NCBI GenBank assembly: GCA_037349105.1
Contig: JAYJMM010000104.1
Location: forward strand, 592,001 to 656,000
Length of the DNA: 64,000 nucleotides
Origin: Limnomonas spitsbergensis
Lineage: Eukaryota; Chlorophyta; Chlorophyceae; Chlamydomonadales
Reading direction: 5' to 3'
Positions 43,401 through 55,400 of the stretch are shown in pieces. How positions within the stretch are numbered: position 1 is the stretch's first letter; each line of letters starts with the position of its first letter. The notes below the pieces were generated by a model. It had not been told where the DNA came from and made no database searches. It saw only the letters and a program-made list of their open reading frames with translations. The position numbers and the translations under genes were made by a program.

Positions 43401-46400
43401 TCATGCCCCTATGCGCCTAAACCCTAACAAACGTATCTGCCGTGCCGGTATACAAGATACTAGGCAAGCACTGATCTTGCACCTGACCCCACACTCTTAG
43501 GCTTTGCATCCAAAATGTACCGCCCTTGCACTGCCAGCCAGCTTGCTCTTTGCAGGTTTAAAATCATGATTTATGGCATGTTAAACCTGAGGGGTCCCCC
43601 CCAAACCCACAATCCTGAACCCTGAACCCTAATAGCTAAGCCTTCAACCTTAAATGGCTGTGTTCACACTGTCGGTTCGCTCCCTGCAGACTAGGGTCTA
43701 TTTGACATAATTGAAGGTACAGGGTCGAGTTCGAGGGGCTGTCCTCACACTGTCCGTTTCCACCTGCAGGTTGGCCTCCGAGCGCCTCCCAAGGCTCCAG
43801 ATCCAGTCATGGAGGCCTCCATGCTGCCGGTGCCTCTCAAGCCTGTGGCCGCCATTGTCAGGAAGGCCTCTATGCCCAGCACATTCAGGGCCAGGTGAGG
43901 ACATGGACTGACAATGGAATGACAAAGCTTTCCCTCGTGATGAATGTTGTCTTGGGGTGAGCTAAATGTAGCAATACCAATGATCTATGACCTCAGTGCC
44001 AGATTCTATAGATGTTTTTACAGTTTCTGTGAATTCTTTTTCAAAGGGCGGACCTCACGGAAATGATTGCCGTCATCAGAGTGAAGGCAACGCAAGTTGA
44101 TGGGTAGCTAAAGGATAATAATGCCCCAGTAGAGAGGCACAGAATGCATCGGTATTTGCAGGAAATATCAAAATACTCTAGGCAAAAAAATATACTTTGC
44201 TCCCTGGATCCCTTCTCAGCCTGTTCATTCAATATTAATTAAGTAAAGGCTCCTTCTCGGGTGTGCGCCCCAAGCCTGTCCAGTCTACTCTCTTGTGCAA
44301 TCATGCCCGTCATTTGCCAAAGTCGTCCAACTGTTATGGTCAGGGAACAGTATCCTCCAGCCGGACTCTGGACACATTATTCACGACCGCCCCGCCCCTT
44401 CCAAGACTTGCCATTCATTTGCCCCAGGTCGGCTGTGGGCTGCACTAAATCAATTGCACGTGTGGCCCCGGAGTCGCTTGAAAAGGCGGCCGCTGAGAAG
44501 GCCGCGGCGGAGAAGGCGCATGCAGCAGGCAGGTCTGCACTGGCAACGGCAGTCGCTGAGAAGGCTGCGTTCAGCGTCCCGCTGCTCAGGATCGCTCAGG
44601 TGATGCAGGGGGGACGGGTTACTAGCGCTGTGGATGGAGATGTGTGTTAGTCGCGCCCCCCCTTGGAACCTATATTATGAAGTTGAACGCCATCCCACTG
44701 GTAAGAGGATGGCATTAGTTGTATACGTTAAAAAGCTTCTTTTAACAACAAAATGTCCCCCCTTGGGTCAAAAAGTCCCCCCTTGGTGGACAGTGCAGTG
44801 CACCAGTGGCTGTAGGGGGTTAACAGCTGAGGTGAGATGGGACTGGCGGCAGTGAGTTACAAAAGGGAATAACGACTTGACGGATATCACTCCTTGACAG
44901 GCTGAACCCTTACCCCTGGAACATTGTGGGTGGATGCTTAGGCGCTGGGACAGGAACTGTTCAGAGCCGTGGTAGAGCGTGCCTAGCTTGATGTCTCAGC
45001 GCTGAATCCCATCATCGGAGCTAGAGGGTAGAGGGTAGCTGGGTTGGGTGTAGATGGGAGCTAGAGGGTAGAGGGTAGCTGGGTTGGGTGTAGATGGGAG
45101 CTAGAGGGTAGAGGGTATGCAGCTGACGTCTGATTGTTTCACGTTGCCCTCAGATCGCTGGCTTTGCTCTTTAATGTATTTTTGCTGCTGCCTGACCAGC
45201 CAGCAACCCACTGTGTTAGCCTGGCAAGTGAAGGCTCATCCCTGCTGGCATGTTATACATTTGTCTCTTTTGATCCCTGTGATTTCGGTCTGCTTGTATG
45301 GTATGCATCTGACGTTAATGGTGCTGCGCTGCACGCACGCGTGTCTTCTGCTTGCAGTTCCTGCGCCAGGCAGGCATCCTCCCGCGCATCTTCCCCCGCC
45401 TTATCACCGACCTGTATGACGAAACAATGGCGCTGCTGCGGAAGGTGAGACGTCAGATCTTGTTCATACGATCCAACTGCACTGCATGTAGACTAGCCAC
45501 TGCCCTGGCTTTGACATGGGGGTTTTAGCAGTGGCGATGTCAAGTGAACTGTTTTGCTGGGTCCAAATGCATTTGCTTGAAACACCTGTCCATGCGTGGT
45601 CTTTGCAGAGACCTTGGATCCGGCTTGAATCTCAATCTTCTTGATAGTCTGCAACTCATGAAGCCAAGTTAACCCTTTGAACCTTTGAACCTTTGAACCT
45701 TTGAACCTTTGAACCTTTGAACCTTTGAACCTTTGAACCTTTGAACCTTTGATTTCCAGTCTGTGATAGCAGGCTGAAGGTTTAAGGTGAACCCTTGCCA
45801 GGGATGGTACATACACACCCCATGCATGTGTTCTCACCTGCCATGCAGAAAGAATGCAAGGCAAAGCAGTGTCCCTCCGTCCCTGCCCGCATCCTCCCCG
45901 CAGGTCCCCTCCCATGAGCTGGTGCCCTGGTGGTGGAGCCGTGACCGCTCCAAGGCCTTCGGCAACGTGATGTTCGGTCTCGGAGCCTTCCGCCACGTCC
46001 CCGAAACCATCGACCTGCTGCAGCAGTCTGTGCTGATGGCTGTCCTCAATGAGTACGACGTGGCCGGCGTGCCGCTGCCTCGTTCCAAGAAGGTGTACGA
46101 TACCGCGATAGAGCCGGAGATGTTCATCATCATCGAGCAGCGCAAGAAGGACCGGCTGCTGTGTTACATCCTAGCACACTTCCTGGGAGACTACTTGGTG
46201 CCTGTTCTGCACCCAGACCAGCAGAAGCCGTCACACGTGCTGGGTATGCAGGTGAGGCCTGCCGGGACTAGTTCAGGGGACACAGCTCACTGCAGGAGAT
46301 ACAGACAAGTTGCCGGATCCTGATTGATATAGACCTGAACACATGTAGGCATATGGACGAAATGGTCTTGTCAAATGTATTGTTCTGCTTGGACTTAACA

Positions 46401-49400
46401 AAGTATGAGGCTGGCCGCCCGACCCTAGAAGATCTGATGCGCAAACACAGAAAAAAGCCAGCACCGGTGCGAACATATTCCAGCTGTTGGAGTGTTGATG
46501 AAGTTCCATATCTTCAGTCCCCCACTCTCACACTCCCCCCCAATTCCTTGCCTGCTGCTGCAGCTGTCCTACCCGCAGTTTGTGGACATCATTGGGGCTT
46601 GCATGGTGGTGCGCGCAACCACGCAGGGAGAAGTGGGTCTGTCTAGGGACCTGCGGACGGTAAGGAGGAGGATGCACGGCAGGGACAGGATGCATGTCAG
46701 TATGATTTGTGTCGATACTTTCCGAATACGATATCCAGCAGGATGTTCATGGCCTGGTACAGAGCATGATATGTTGAGATCACTGAACCCGGTTGTGATT
46801 GCAACCGAAACTTTGATGTTTTGTCATGATTTAATGGAATGCCATCCTCGCATGGACTCGTAAGGCTGGTTTGCAACCTGAATATTCACGAGGCATGTCA
46901 TTTATGAATGGTAAGCGGCATCCATTGGCCCGCTCCTAACATCCTGCAATGTGTATACATCTCAACACAGGAGTGAGATAATTTAGGGGGTATAAGTCTG
47001 GGGTGGAGGGTGGAGGGTTTTCCAGAAACCCAACAGGCTTGAATTTGCATTACTTTTCCCTCAGGTGTGGCCCGCCAGCGTGATCAAGACGCACCTTGCC
47101 TACAACATGGACGGCATGATGCTCTGGCGGGACCGTGTGCTCAACCCTTGGCGCTTCCAGCGCATCTTCAGGACCGACTCGGAGTTTGATTCAAAGCTGG
47201 ATCGCATCTTCAGGTAGGATGTGCACATTGAAGCATCCACTTCAGTTTCCATTCCACGTGCACAGGATAGGGTTCAGGCAGTCCAAAGGCGTGTGTTAGT
47301 GCCAAGGCATGTGCAACTGCTAAAAGACATCCACATTAGCATGCAATGCACTGTGTTACTTCCTAAATGCGTTTATTCACCACGGTACCCATGTCCCATG
47401 CTTCGGCCAAAATGGGCGGCTTCCTTAATCCACGAACTTATGTGCGAATATATGTATTTGTTTGTTTGTTTGTTGTTTATTCTCCACAGTTTTTTGCGTC
47501 TGAGAAATTGCTGTGAGCCTGCTATATGTCCGATGTAATAATCCCTGCGCTGTCTGTCTGTCTTTCTCTCCCCTCAGCTGCTTTGCCACTGTGAATCCGA
47601 TGGAGGACTCTGTGACCATGAATGCATACAACTTCCAGAGGCTCATGGAGGCGTGCGACATCCATGATGACATACTCACAGTGGTGCGGGTCTCACCTTT
47701 TGGTCAGCTTTTGGTTTGGGTCAAGTATTTGTCAGTTTTGGTTTTGGTGGGGGGAGGTAGCTTGAAAATTTTAGGCAGTCAAGGTCAGGGTTTAGGAGGG
47801 CTGTTTAAATCTTGCAGGTTCCGGGTGTTATGATTGTGGGAGAAAGGCCGCCTGCCCGTATGAACCTGCTGCGTCTTGAAGTGAAGTGGCTAAACCAGAT
47901 CCTGTTTTTATCCACACAACAGGTTCTACGTTAATTGTGTGCATTCGTTTGAACGGACTTTGCAATCGCAGCTTCCACACTGGCGGTGACTTGCCCATTC
48001 CAGGGCATCTGCTTGCTGTTTCCAACGCCATTAGCATTCCAGGGTTCCGCGTGTCCTCTGGCACTCCAAGGCCTGTTCAACTCTGCAATCTGAAACACAA
48101 ATGTCCATACCCTCCGAAGGGGCCTGTCACTCAGGTGTTCATACTCTCCCTCACGTGTTCGACCCCCTAAGCGACAGGCCCCTTACTCTCCGACTCCTTC
48201 TACCAGGCGCGCGCAAACATGACGTTCTTCGTATGTGGGAAGCTCCAGGCTGAGAAGATCTACGACTTTGCCGCCTCTGCCAAGGAGCTGGAGAAGAAGG
48301 AGCAAGCCAGCCGCCTGCTGGCCCTGCAGAGGCACAGGCGGGAGATGGCTGCCTTGAACGTCGCCATTGAAACAGGGGATCCAGAAGCTTCTGCTGCACA
48401 GGTCAGGGATGGAGAGGACGGAAGAACCGTAAATTCAACAACTGTTTCTTTTGTTTACATTGAGGACACAGGCTGGGTTTAAGGCGGTGCATTGCTTTGG
48501 ACGCGTAGGTAGGGGTCCCCTGGTGTGATTCATTCAAATATCCATTCATGCGCATACACAACTTTTTCAACAGCTCCACACACATTTCTGGCGCAGGTGC
48601 ATCAGCCCAAGAAGTTCCTGTACCAATGGGAAATTGACAAGAAGAAAGAGGAAGATGAAAAGGAAGCCAAACGCAAGCAGATGATTCGCAGGTGGGGGGG
48701 ACTATCAGCAGGGGGGGAGGGGGGTAGCAGGGCAGGCGCGGCCTAGTTTGGGGTCCAGGGATAAGCTAAAGCCTTGAAACACTTGGCCCTGTTATCTTCA
48801 GCCTCGTGCTTCTGTAAGACGTAGCTTTATTTGCTTATGTTTCTTTCCTTGGAAGTGAGGGGATGTGATTTATAGTCTTCCGCTCCTGGATCGGCACCCG
48901 AGGGACTCCCCGACCAAATAATTGAGTAATAGGTATTGAGAGGCGGTTGCCCTACACCCTAAGTCCCGAGCGTATCCCACACTATCTTTCCGTGGCAGTG
49001 AGGGGATGTGATTATGAGTCTCTTCAACACGATTCATCCCCGCCTGCCTGGCGGTCTGTACTGCAGTCTACATTTTTGCAAGCCTGAACCTTTTCACCCC
49101 AGTTCCCTTGTGTTTGCACCCTCAGGCGCAAAGCCATGGGCAAGAGCGGCAGGAGCGGTGCAATGGGGAAGAAGTCGGAAGCGGGCGAGCCGGAGGATCT
49201 GGAGGAGGATTTCGGCGAGGAGTCTGCCGGCCTGCCTGATGGCTGGCCTATGCCTGTGCCCTCAGACCTGCAGATGCTCTCTACTATGGAGCTTCCCTCA
49301 CTGTGAGTGATGACACGGCTTCACTGACCTGGAGGGAAACGGCACCGCGATCAGTGTTTATTTTTACATGTCTCAGCCACATGTCAGCTAACTGCAGCCT

Positions 49401-52400
49401 CTGGCCGGAGGCACCGTTTGTTGCCAGCCATGCTACTGTGGCCACCTCTCACAGGCCGGTCCAGATTTGGTCCCAATCTGGACACTTCAGGGGCCGCAAA
49501 ATTGCCGCAGGGCGGCCTGCTCAAGGTAGCCTTGTAGCCGGAAAAAGAAATACTCTTCGCATTCATAAATCGGAACCATTGACCTTGCGTACGCTTTGCC
49601 TGCACCCAATTGGATGAATGGGCAAAACGTTGCTGGCCTCAGCTGGCAATTTAAACCCTAAACATGTGTGTGCGTGTTATAAGAAAGAAAGAAAACGCCT
49701 GAGCGTGGCTTGAGGAATATGGGATTTGAAATGCCGTGCCCCGTATATATCTGCCTGTTTGATGATTTGAACCCCAGCACTGGATTATCGGCATGTGTTT
49801 CCTCACCTGTCTCCTGTAGGGCTGTGCCGAGGCACCGAGCAGGGGATCCTTCCTATTACCAGCAGCTGGCCCTGGATCTAGATCTGGCTGAGTTGCCGGA
49901 TGAGGGTGGGTGGAGTGGCCTGGCACGCGTGCAGCTCGGTCGCTTGCACCACTCACCCCTGGCGCTGAAAGTCGCAAGACAGGAGGTCAGTGGAGGGCAA
50001 GGGTGGGATGGCAAGGGTGTGTGTGTTGTGAACGGGAAAGATAGGGGCTCATAAGAGGGAGGGTAGGGACCGGAGGCATGGATTAGTTGAGGGAAATATA
50101 GGGGGATTAAGGGGAGCAAGTAAATGTTAAGAATGTAGATTGGTAGGGTTGCTGTGCGTGATTGCCTGGGGACCTGTCATATCCAGTCGCTTTGAGTGGC
50201 TGTTTGGACCCCCTTGAAATCCTAGTATCCCCCACCCACCCCTGTGCCCTCAACCACCCCATGTCTCTACCTCCCCCTTATGGCTCCAGGCCATCCTCTG
50301 GTCCAAAACCGTCCTTTCCCCGGCCCTGGGTGACCAACAATTACAGGGGTGAGGCAAGAGTGACCCTCCTTCCCTCTCCCCCTATGTGCCAGGTGTCATC
50401 TGGGCTGCTGGGGAGTCTGCCACCGGAGGCTTTCGCGTCGGTGCTGGCTCATCCGGCCAACCCTGAGGGTGGACAGGTTTGGCTGGAGTCGGAGAAGCAG
50501 GAGCTCATGGCACGGGCATCCCACAGCCCCAATACCGGGTCAGTGATGAGGGCTGTTGCAAGTTATGTATGCCCGGAGTTGTAAGGATGCACGGGATCTA
50601 GGTGAAGCGTCCCTTCTTCAGCATCGCAATACATCTTGATGTAGTGGCTTTCATTCTGCCTGGTCAACAGTGCTGCCAGCATGTACATGTTGCACACTAT
50701 CCCACCAAGTACACACGCGCGTGGTGCGCATGGCTGCACAAGTCAGCTCATGGGTTCTGCCTGGTCAGCAGTGCTGCCAGCATGCACATGCTGCACACCA
50801 TTCACCAAGGGCACACGTGCATTGTGCGCATGGCTGCACATGTCAGTTCGTACCGACTGCACAACCTAGCCCCTTCCTGTAAAATGTTATGGCTTCTTCC
50901 CCTCTTTTGCCTCCCCTCGTGTTGCAAGCTCTGACCAGGATACCACCCCTTCCGCCATTTCCCCACTTCTGATCCCTGAACCCGTTTATGCACCATTGCA
51001 GGAAGGGCCCTCAGTCAGCACAGGCGCTGGGATCCCGCGGCTTCGCCTCCCTCCCCTCTTCACTGGGCCCCCTGGGGGCGCCTCCACTTGCTCTTGCGGC
51101 GGTGGCCATGACACGCCCTGAGCTCGTCCCCCAAATGGAATCCGTGGTAAGTGCAGGGGAGACCCTGAACCCTCAACCCTAAATCCTGATTGGTGCATCT
51201 TGTTTTTCCCCAGCTGTGAGGAACCCTCCCGCGCTATTTGTACGATTGAATAGCCTGTGGCGATGCTATGGAGATGTTTGCTTCGGGATGCGGCTTCAAT
51301 CTGATGATGAATTGCTGGACGGCACTGAGTGGAAACCCTGAACCCTGGATTCCTTTCTATTATGTTTTAACCCTCAACCGCCTCTGGGCCTCCCCTGCCT
51401 CCCCTCCTGCTCAGGTGAGCAGTGCTAAGGTGTCCAACGCCCTGCTGGCCTGCCTGGACAACCCCACCCTCGCCCGCACCTTCACGCCACCGCAAGCACC
51501 CGGGGCGCAGCGCCAGCACTCCCCGCAGAGGACCAAGTCACCGAAGAAGGGAAGCAGCCCGCGCCGCGAGGGCCGCTCGCACTCATCGCCCACACCGGTC
51601 GGGCACGGCCAGCACGACCTGCCCGCATGTGCTACATCCCGCACTGGCAGCTTGGGAGCGGGCGTGGGAGTGGGTAGGCCGGACAGCCCTGGCGCGGCCG
51701 CTGTGCCATCCGGGCAATCCGGTAGCACTGGAAGCGACGGCGGGAGGCGCTCGTCACTGGCCCCTTTTCGCCTGGAGGTAGGCAGTCACTTGCAACGTCT
51801 CATATGCGTCGCTTGCATGTTTTGGTGTGTATGCTTGGGGCTAAGGAAGGCTTAGGTGAAGGGGGTGCACGGTGCCAGTTTTCTGAAAACTGGTCATTCC
51901 TTTGGAATTCGCTTCTCATTTTGTGAATTCTGCATCCATTGTGGAAGCAGACATGGCCAGGGACTCCATCGTCCCTCATTGGACCTGTAGGCACTGGAGT
52001 GTTTTTCTTTCCTCTAGTAGGGGCCTGCCCAGTAATTAACTGTTTTCTTGGCCTGGCTTTGCTACACCCTGCTACACCCTAACCCCTCATCCGTAGACTC
52101 GTAGACCTTCACCCGCCACGTCAACCCTATAACCCTGGACCCTGACAGGTATTGCCGGAGGAGCCACGTCCTGCCTCCCGCTCATCCACTTTATCCATAT
52201 CGCCCGCGGGTGTCGCGGCCACCCACGGCAAGGCGGAGAGCAGGTAGGCTATGTGTGGTCTGGCTGCATACCACCAAGATCTGGCTGTATACACCAAGAT
52301 CTTTTGTCTAGGTCAGAATATGCCATCATGACCCCTACCAAGAATGTTAACAGCATGCACCTTGTACCCGTATGACCCAGAAGTTGTCGGCATCCTCTTG

Positions 52401-55400
52401 CATTGCAGGCCTGGATCCTCTATTGCAGCTGAGCGGATTGCGTCCCTCCCGCTGCTAAAAATCCCTTTGCCCGTTCTCGCGGCAAAACCGCCATCTGGGG
52501 CAGCGTCCACCGGGAGCCGTCCGACCACCGCGGCGACGGACACCACAGAGACCAGCAGCGAGCTATCCGTGAACGCCGGCGGCAAGCCTGTGGCCACCAA
52601 TGATTCGATCAACAGGCGCGGCGGGCGGCTTCCGTCACATCAAGATATTTTTGCCTTGCACAGATGGAGGAAATAGGCCTTGTTTCAAGTTTATGGCAGA
52701 CTCTCAACCCTAAACCCTGAAGCCTTGACTCCCAATTGATTCCCATCCCTATAGGGTGGATGGTTTAGGCGGTGTTGCCGTTATGGATTCGCTATCCTCT
52801 ATGAATGCTGTACATGGATTGGGAGGCGACGATCCCTCCCTGAAAGCCTCCACTTTGTTTGCCTGCAGGCTGACAACCACTCGCATGACTCTAGATGAGG
52901 GCATGCATGGCCGCGCACCGGACCCGAATCAGCTGTACCTGACCAAGCTCGACCGCAAGCAATTCGGCGAAGTCATCCGGAGAATGGCAGGTCAGTGGGG
53001 GGAGGGGGGGTCATCACCTCATACCTTCATCAGGTTCAGATCTGTCTGCCAGGCCTGGCTGCAATTTGAATGCCCTGATAACCTGGACCCTATTAAATTA
53101 ATGTGTCTCAGAGCCCCTCCTCACCTCAAACACTTAACCCTAAACCCAAAATCATTCTTCAGTCACCAAGTACGCCAAGATCAGCAGCCCCATCGCTGCT
53201 TGGCGGATTATGGTGGAACGACACATCCTGCCCGTGGCTGAGAGTCGCGGATCACGCTTCGACAAGTATCTCCAGGTAGGATATCGGGGTCATACAGGTT
53301 TAGGGTTGAACCCTGAACCCCAAACCCTAAACCCTACGACAAACACCTGAAGGTAGGATATCGGGGTCATAAACCCTGAACGCCAAGCCCTAGACCCCAG
53401 GCCCTTTGAATGGTTCTAGCGGGACCTCGAAAAACAACGCATACCTGGAGTGTGACAAAAGTGTGACCGATATTAAGCTGAAAGCGTGAAAGCCTGTGTG
53501 CAGCAGATAGGCAAGCAGCCACTGGAAAGAGGGATGATGGAAAGGTGCTTTAGTTACTGCTGTCCCGCCATTTATTTCGTGGCCACGCGGCCTGAGTGTG
53601 CCTCTACCGGGCCCTTTTCATGGGGGACTGTTGGGACACATGATTGCAGAGTGCAGAATTTTTTTTTTGACCGACAATTGAGTTGGAGGGGGGGCCTCTG
53701 CCCCCCCCCCCAAAAGCGCTTTTTAAACTCCTCTATTCCATGAGGACCTTTTAGACCTTGCACCCATAAGTAGAGTCCCCCTCCTGGTTTTGGGATGAGT
53801 CCAGCAGCTCACCCACCTGCCTGCCTTGATTGCTGCCAGGACCTCATGGGCCCGGGGGTGGTGGCGACACTGCTGGTGTGGGAGCCGCACCTTAAACATC
53901 TATTCAAGGCAAACCTGGTCAAAGATGGAGGTAAGTGACCTAGGGCACAAACCTGCATTCCTCAATGGTGACTCATGATCTGTGTACTTTAAACTCGTAA
54001 TCTGCATAATGTATGAATCCTTCAGGGCTTCTCCATGAAGCAGTTAATAAATAAAGCAAATCAAGAACTCAGGATCATGAAAATCTAAATCCCTCGACCA
54101 TCAAGGGTCAAGGGCACCGGTATGTCCTGAGCCCTAAACCCCAGACCTGGCGCCATGGACAGAATCATGTGTACACCCCACGAGGGCCACATGTGTACCC
54201 AGGCTGTTTTTTGTGTTAGCGTCTCAGGTTTTCTAGGGTTAGGCGGCCGGCCTCCTAATTTCTTGAGTCCAAGCAAAGGAAACCCCAAATTAATGTCCAT
54301 CCACGCTGTCGTCATGCCTGACTGCCTTGTGCAGAATAAATAAATAAGGCGATACGCAAAGAAGTGCGCGGATAAAGGAAGCTGCCCATTTTGCAGACGC
54401 AACTTAAAGTGCCGCACAAACTGTCGAGCCCCTTTAAAGATGGCTTGCATGAAGGATATATAGCAGAGCAGATCAAAGCGCAACATCCAACAGGCCCAAT
54501 TCGCATGCGCAATCCATTCCTGTTGGTAGCACTTTGTTGATTGATCGGAGGCTACTGTAACTTTGAATTACCATCCCTCATCACTATCGTTCTTTGGGGT
54601 CGAGGGATACCTGGATGAACGGTACGAGCTGGGGCACCCCTGGTACTAGTGATCGATGGTCAACGCCAGTTTTCTGTCAGGAACTTAGGGCTTTGGTCGA
54701 AAGTTTGCCTCGATGGCAGCATTATAAGAAAACATGTTTTCATGCCCGTGGAAAGGCCAATAAAATGTACGGTCCTAAACACCCCGCCCCTCCTGTCTGT
54801 AGAGATGAAGAGGCTGGCTGCCCAAGTGGCTGCAGCCCGTGCCGCTGCTGACGCCGCAGCTGTCAAGGCAGCTGAGGAGCGCGCGTTGCTGGGCCATTCC
54901 AGGAGGAACACGCCGTCACACTCCTCAGCACACTCACCAGCAGGTTGGTAATAAACAAATGATATTTTGAGGTTTGAATACTGCAGCTTAACCCTAAATG
55001 TAGCTACGAGTTGATGAAATAGCATGTAGGGGTGCTGCAGTAACGTGCACCCTAACATGCAGCTGGCTCAGTGTACAGAAAGGTTTGCTATATCAGTCAC
55101 ACGACAGCATGATCTGTTGCAATAATGCATGGTGCTTCATTCTGTGGGCAATGACGCCTTATGCTTGCCAGCTAAACCCTGAAGCCTCAACCTACATGTT
55201 GTGACATCATTCATATCGCGTCGACAAGCTTGATGAGGGAGATTGCGCATGGCCCTCGTTGCCTCTATCATTCCAGGCAGGCCAACCAAGTGGCCAGCAA
55301 CCGAGTTTCCCTGCAGTTCCACCCTCAGCTCAAACCCGTTTGATCTGTCCCGTTCTATTCCAGGAAGCCGCCCGGGGACCCGGGGGAGCGTATCACGCGA

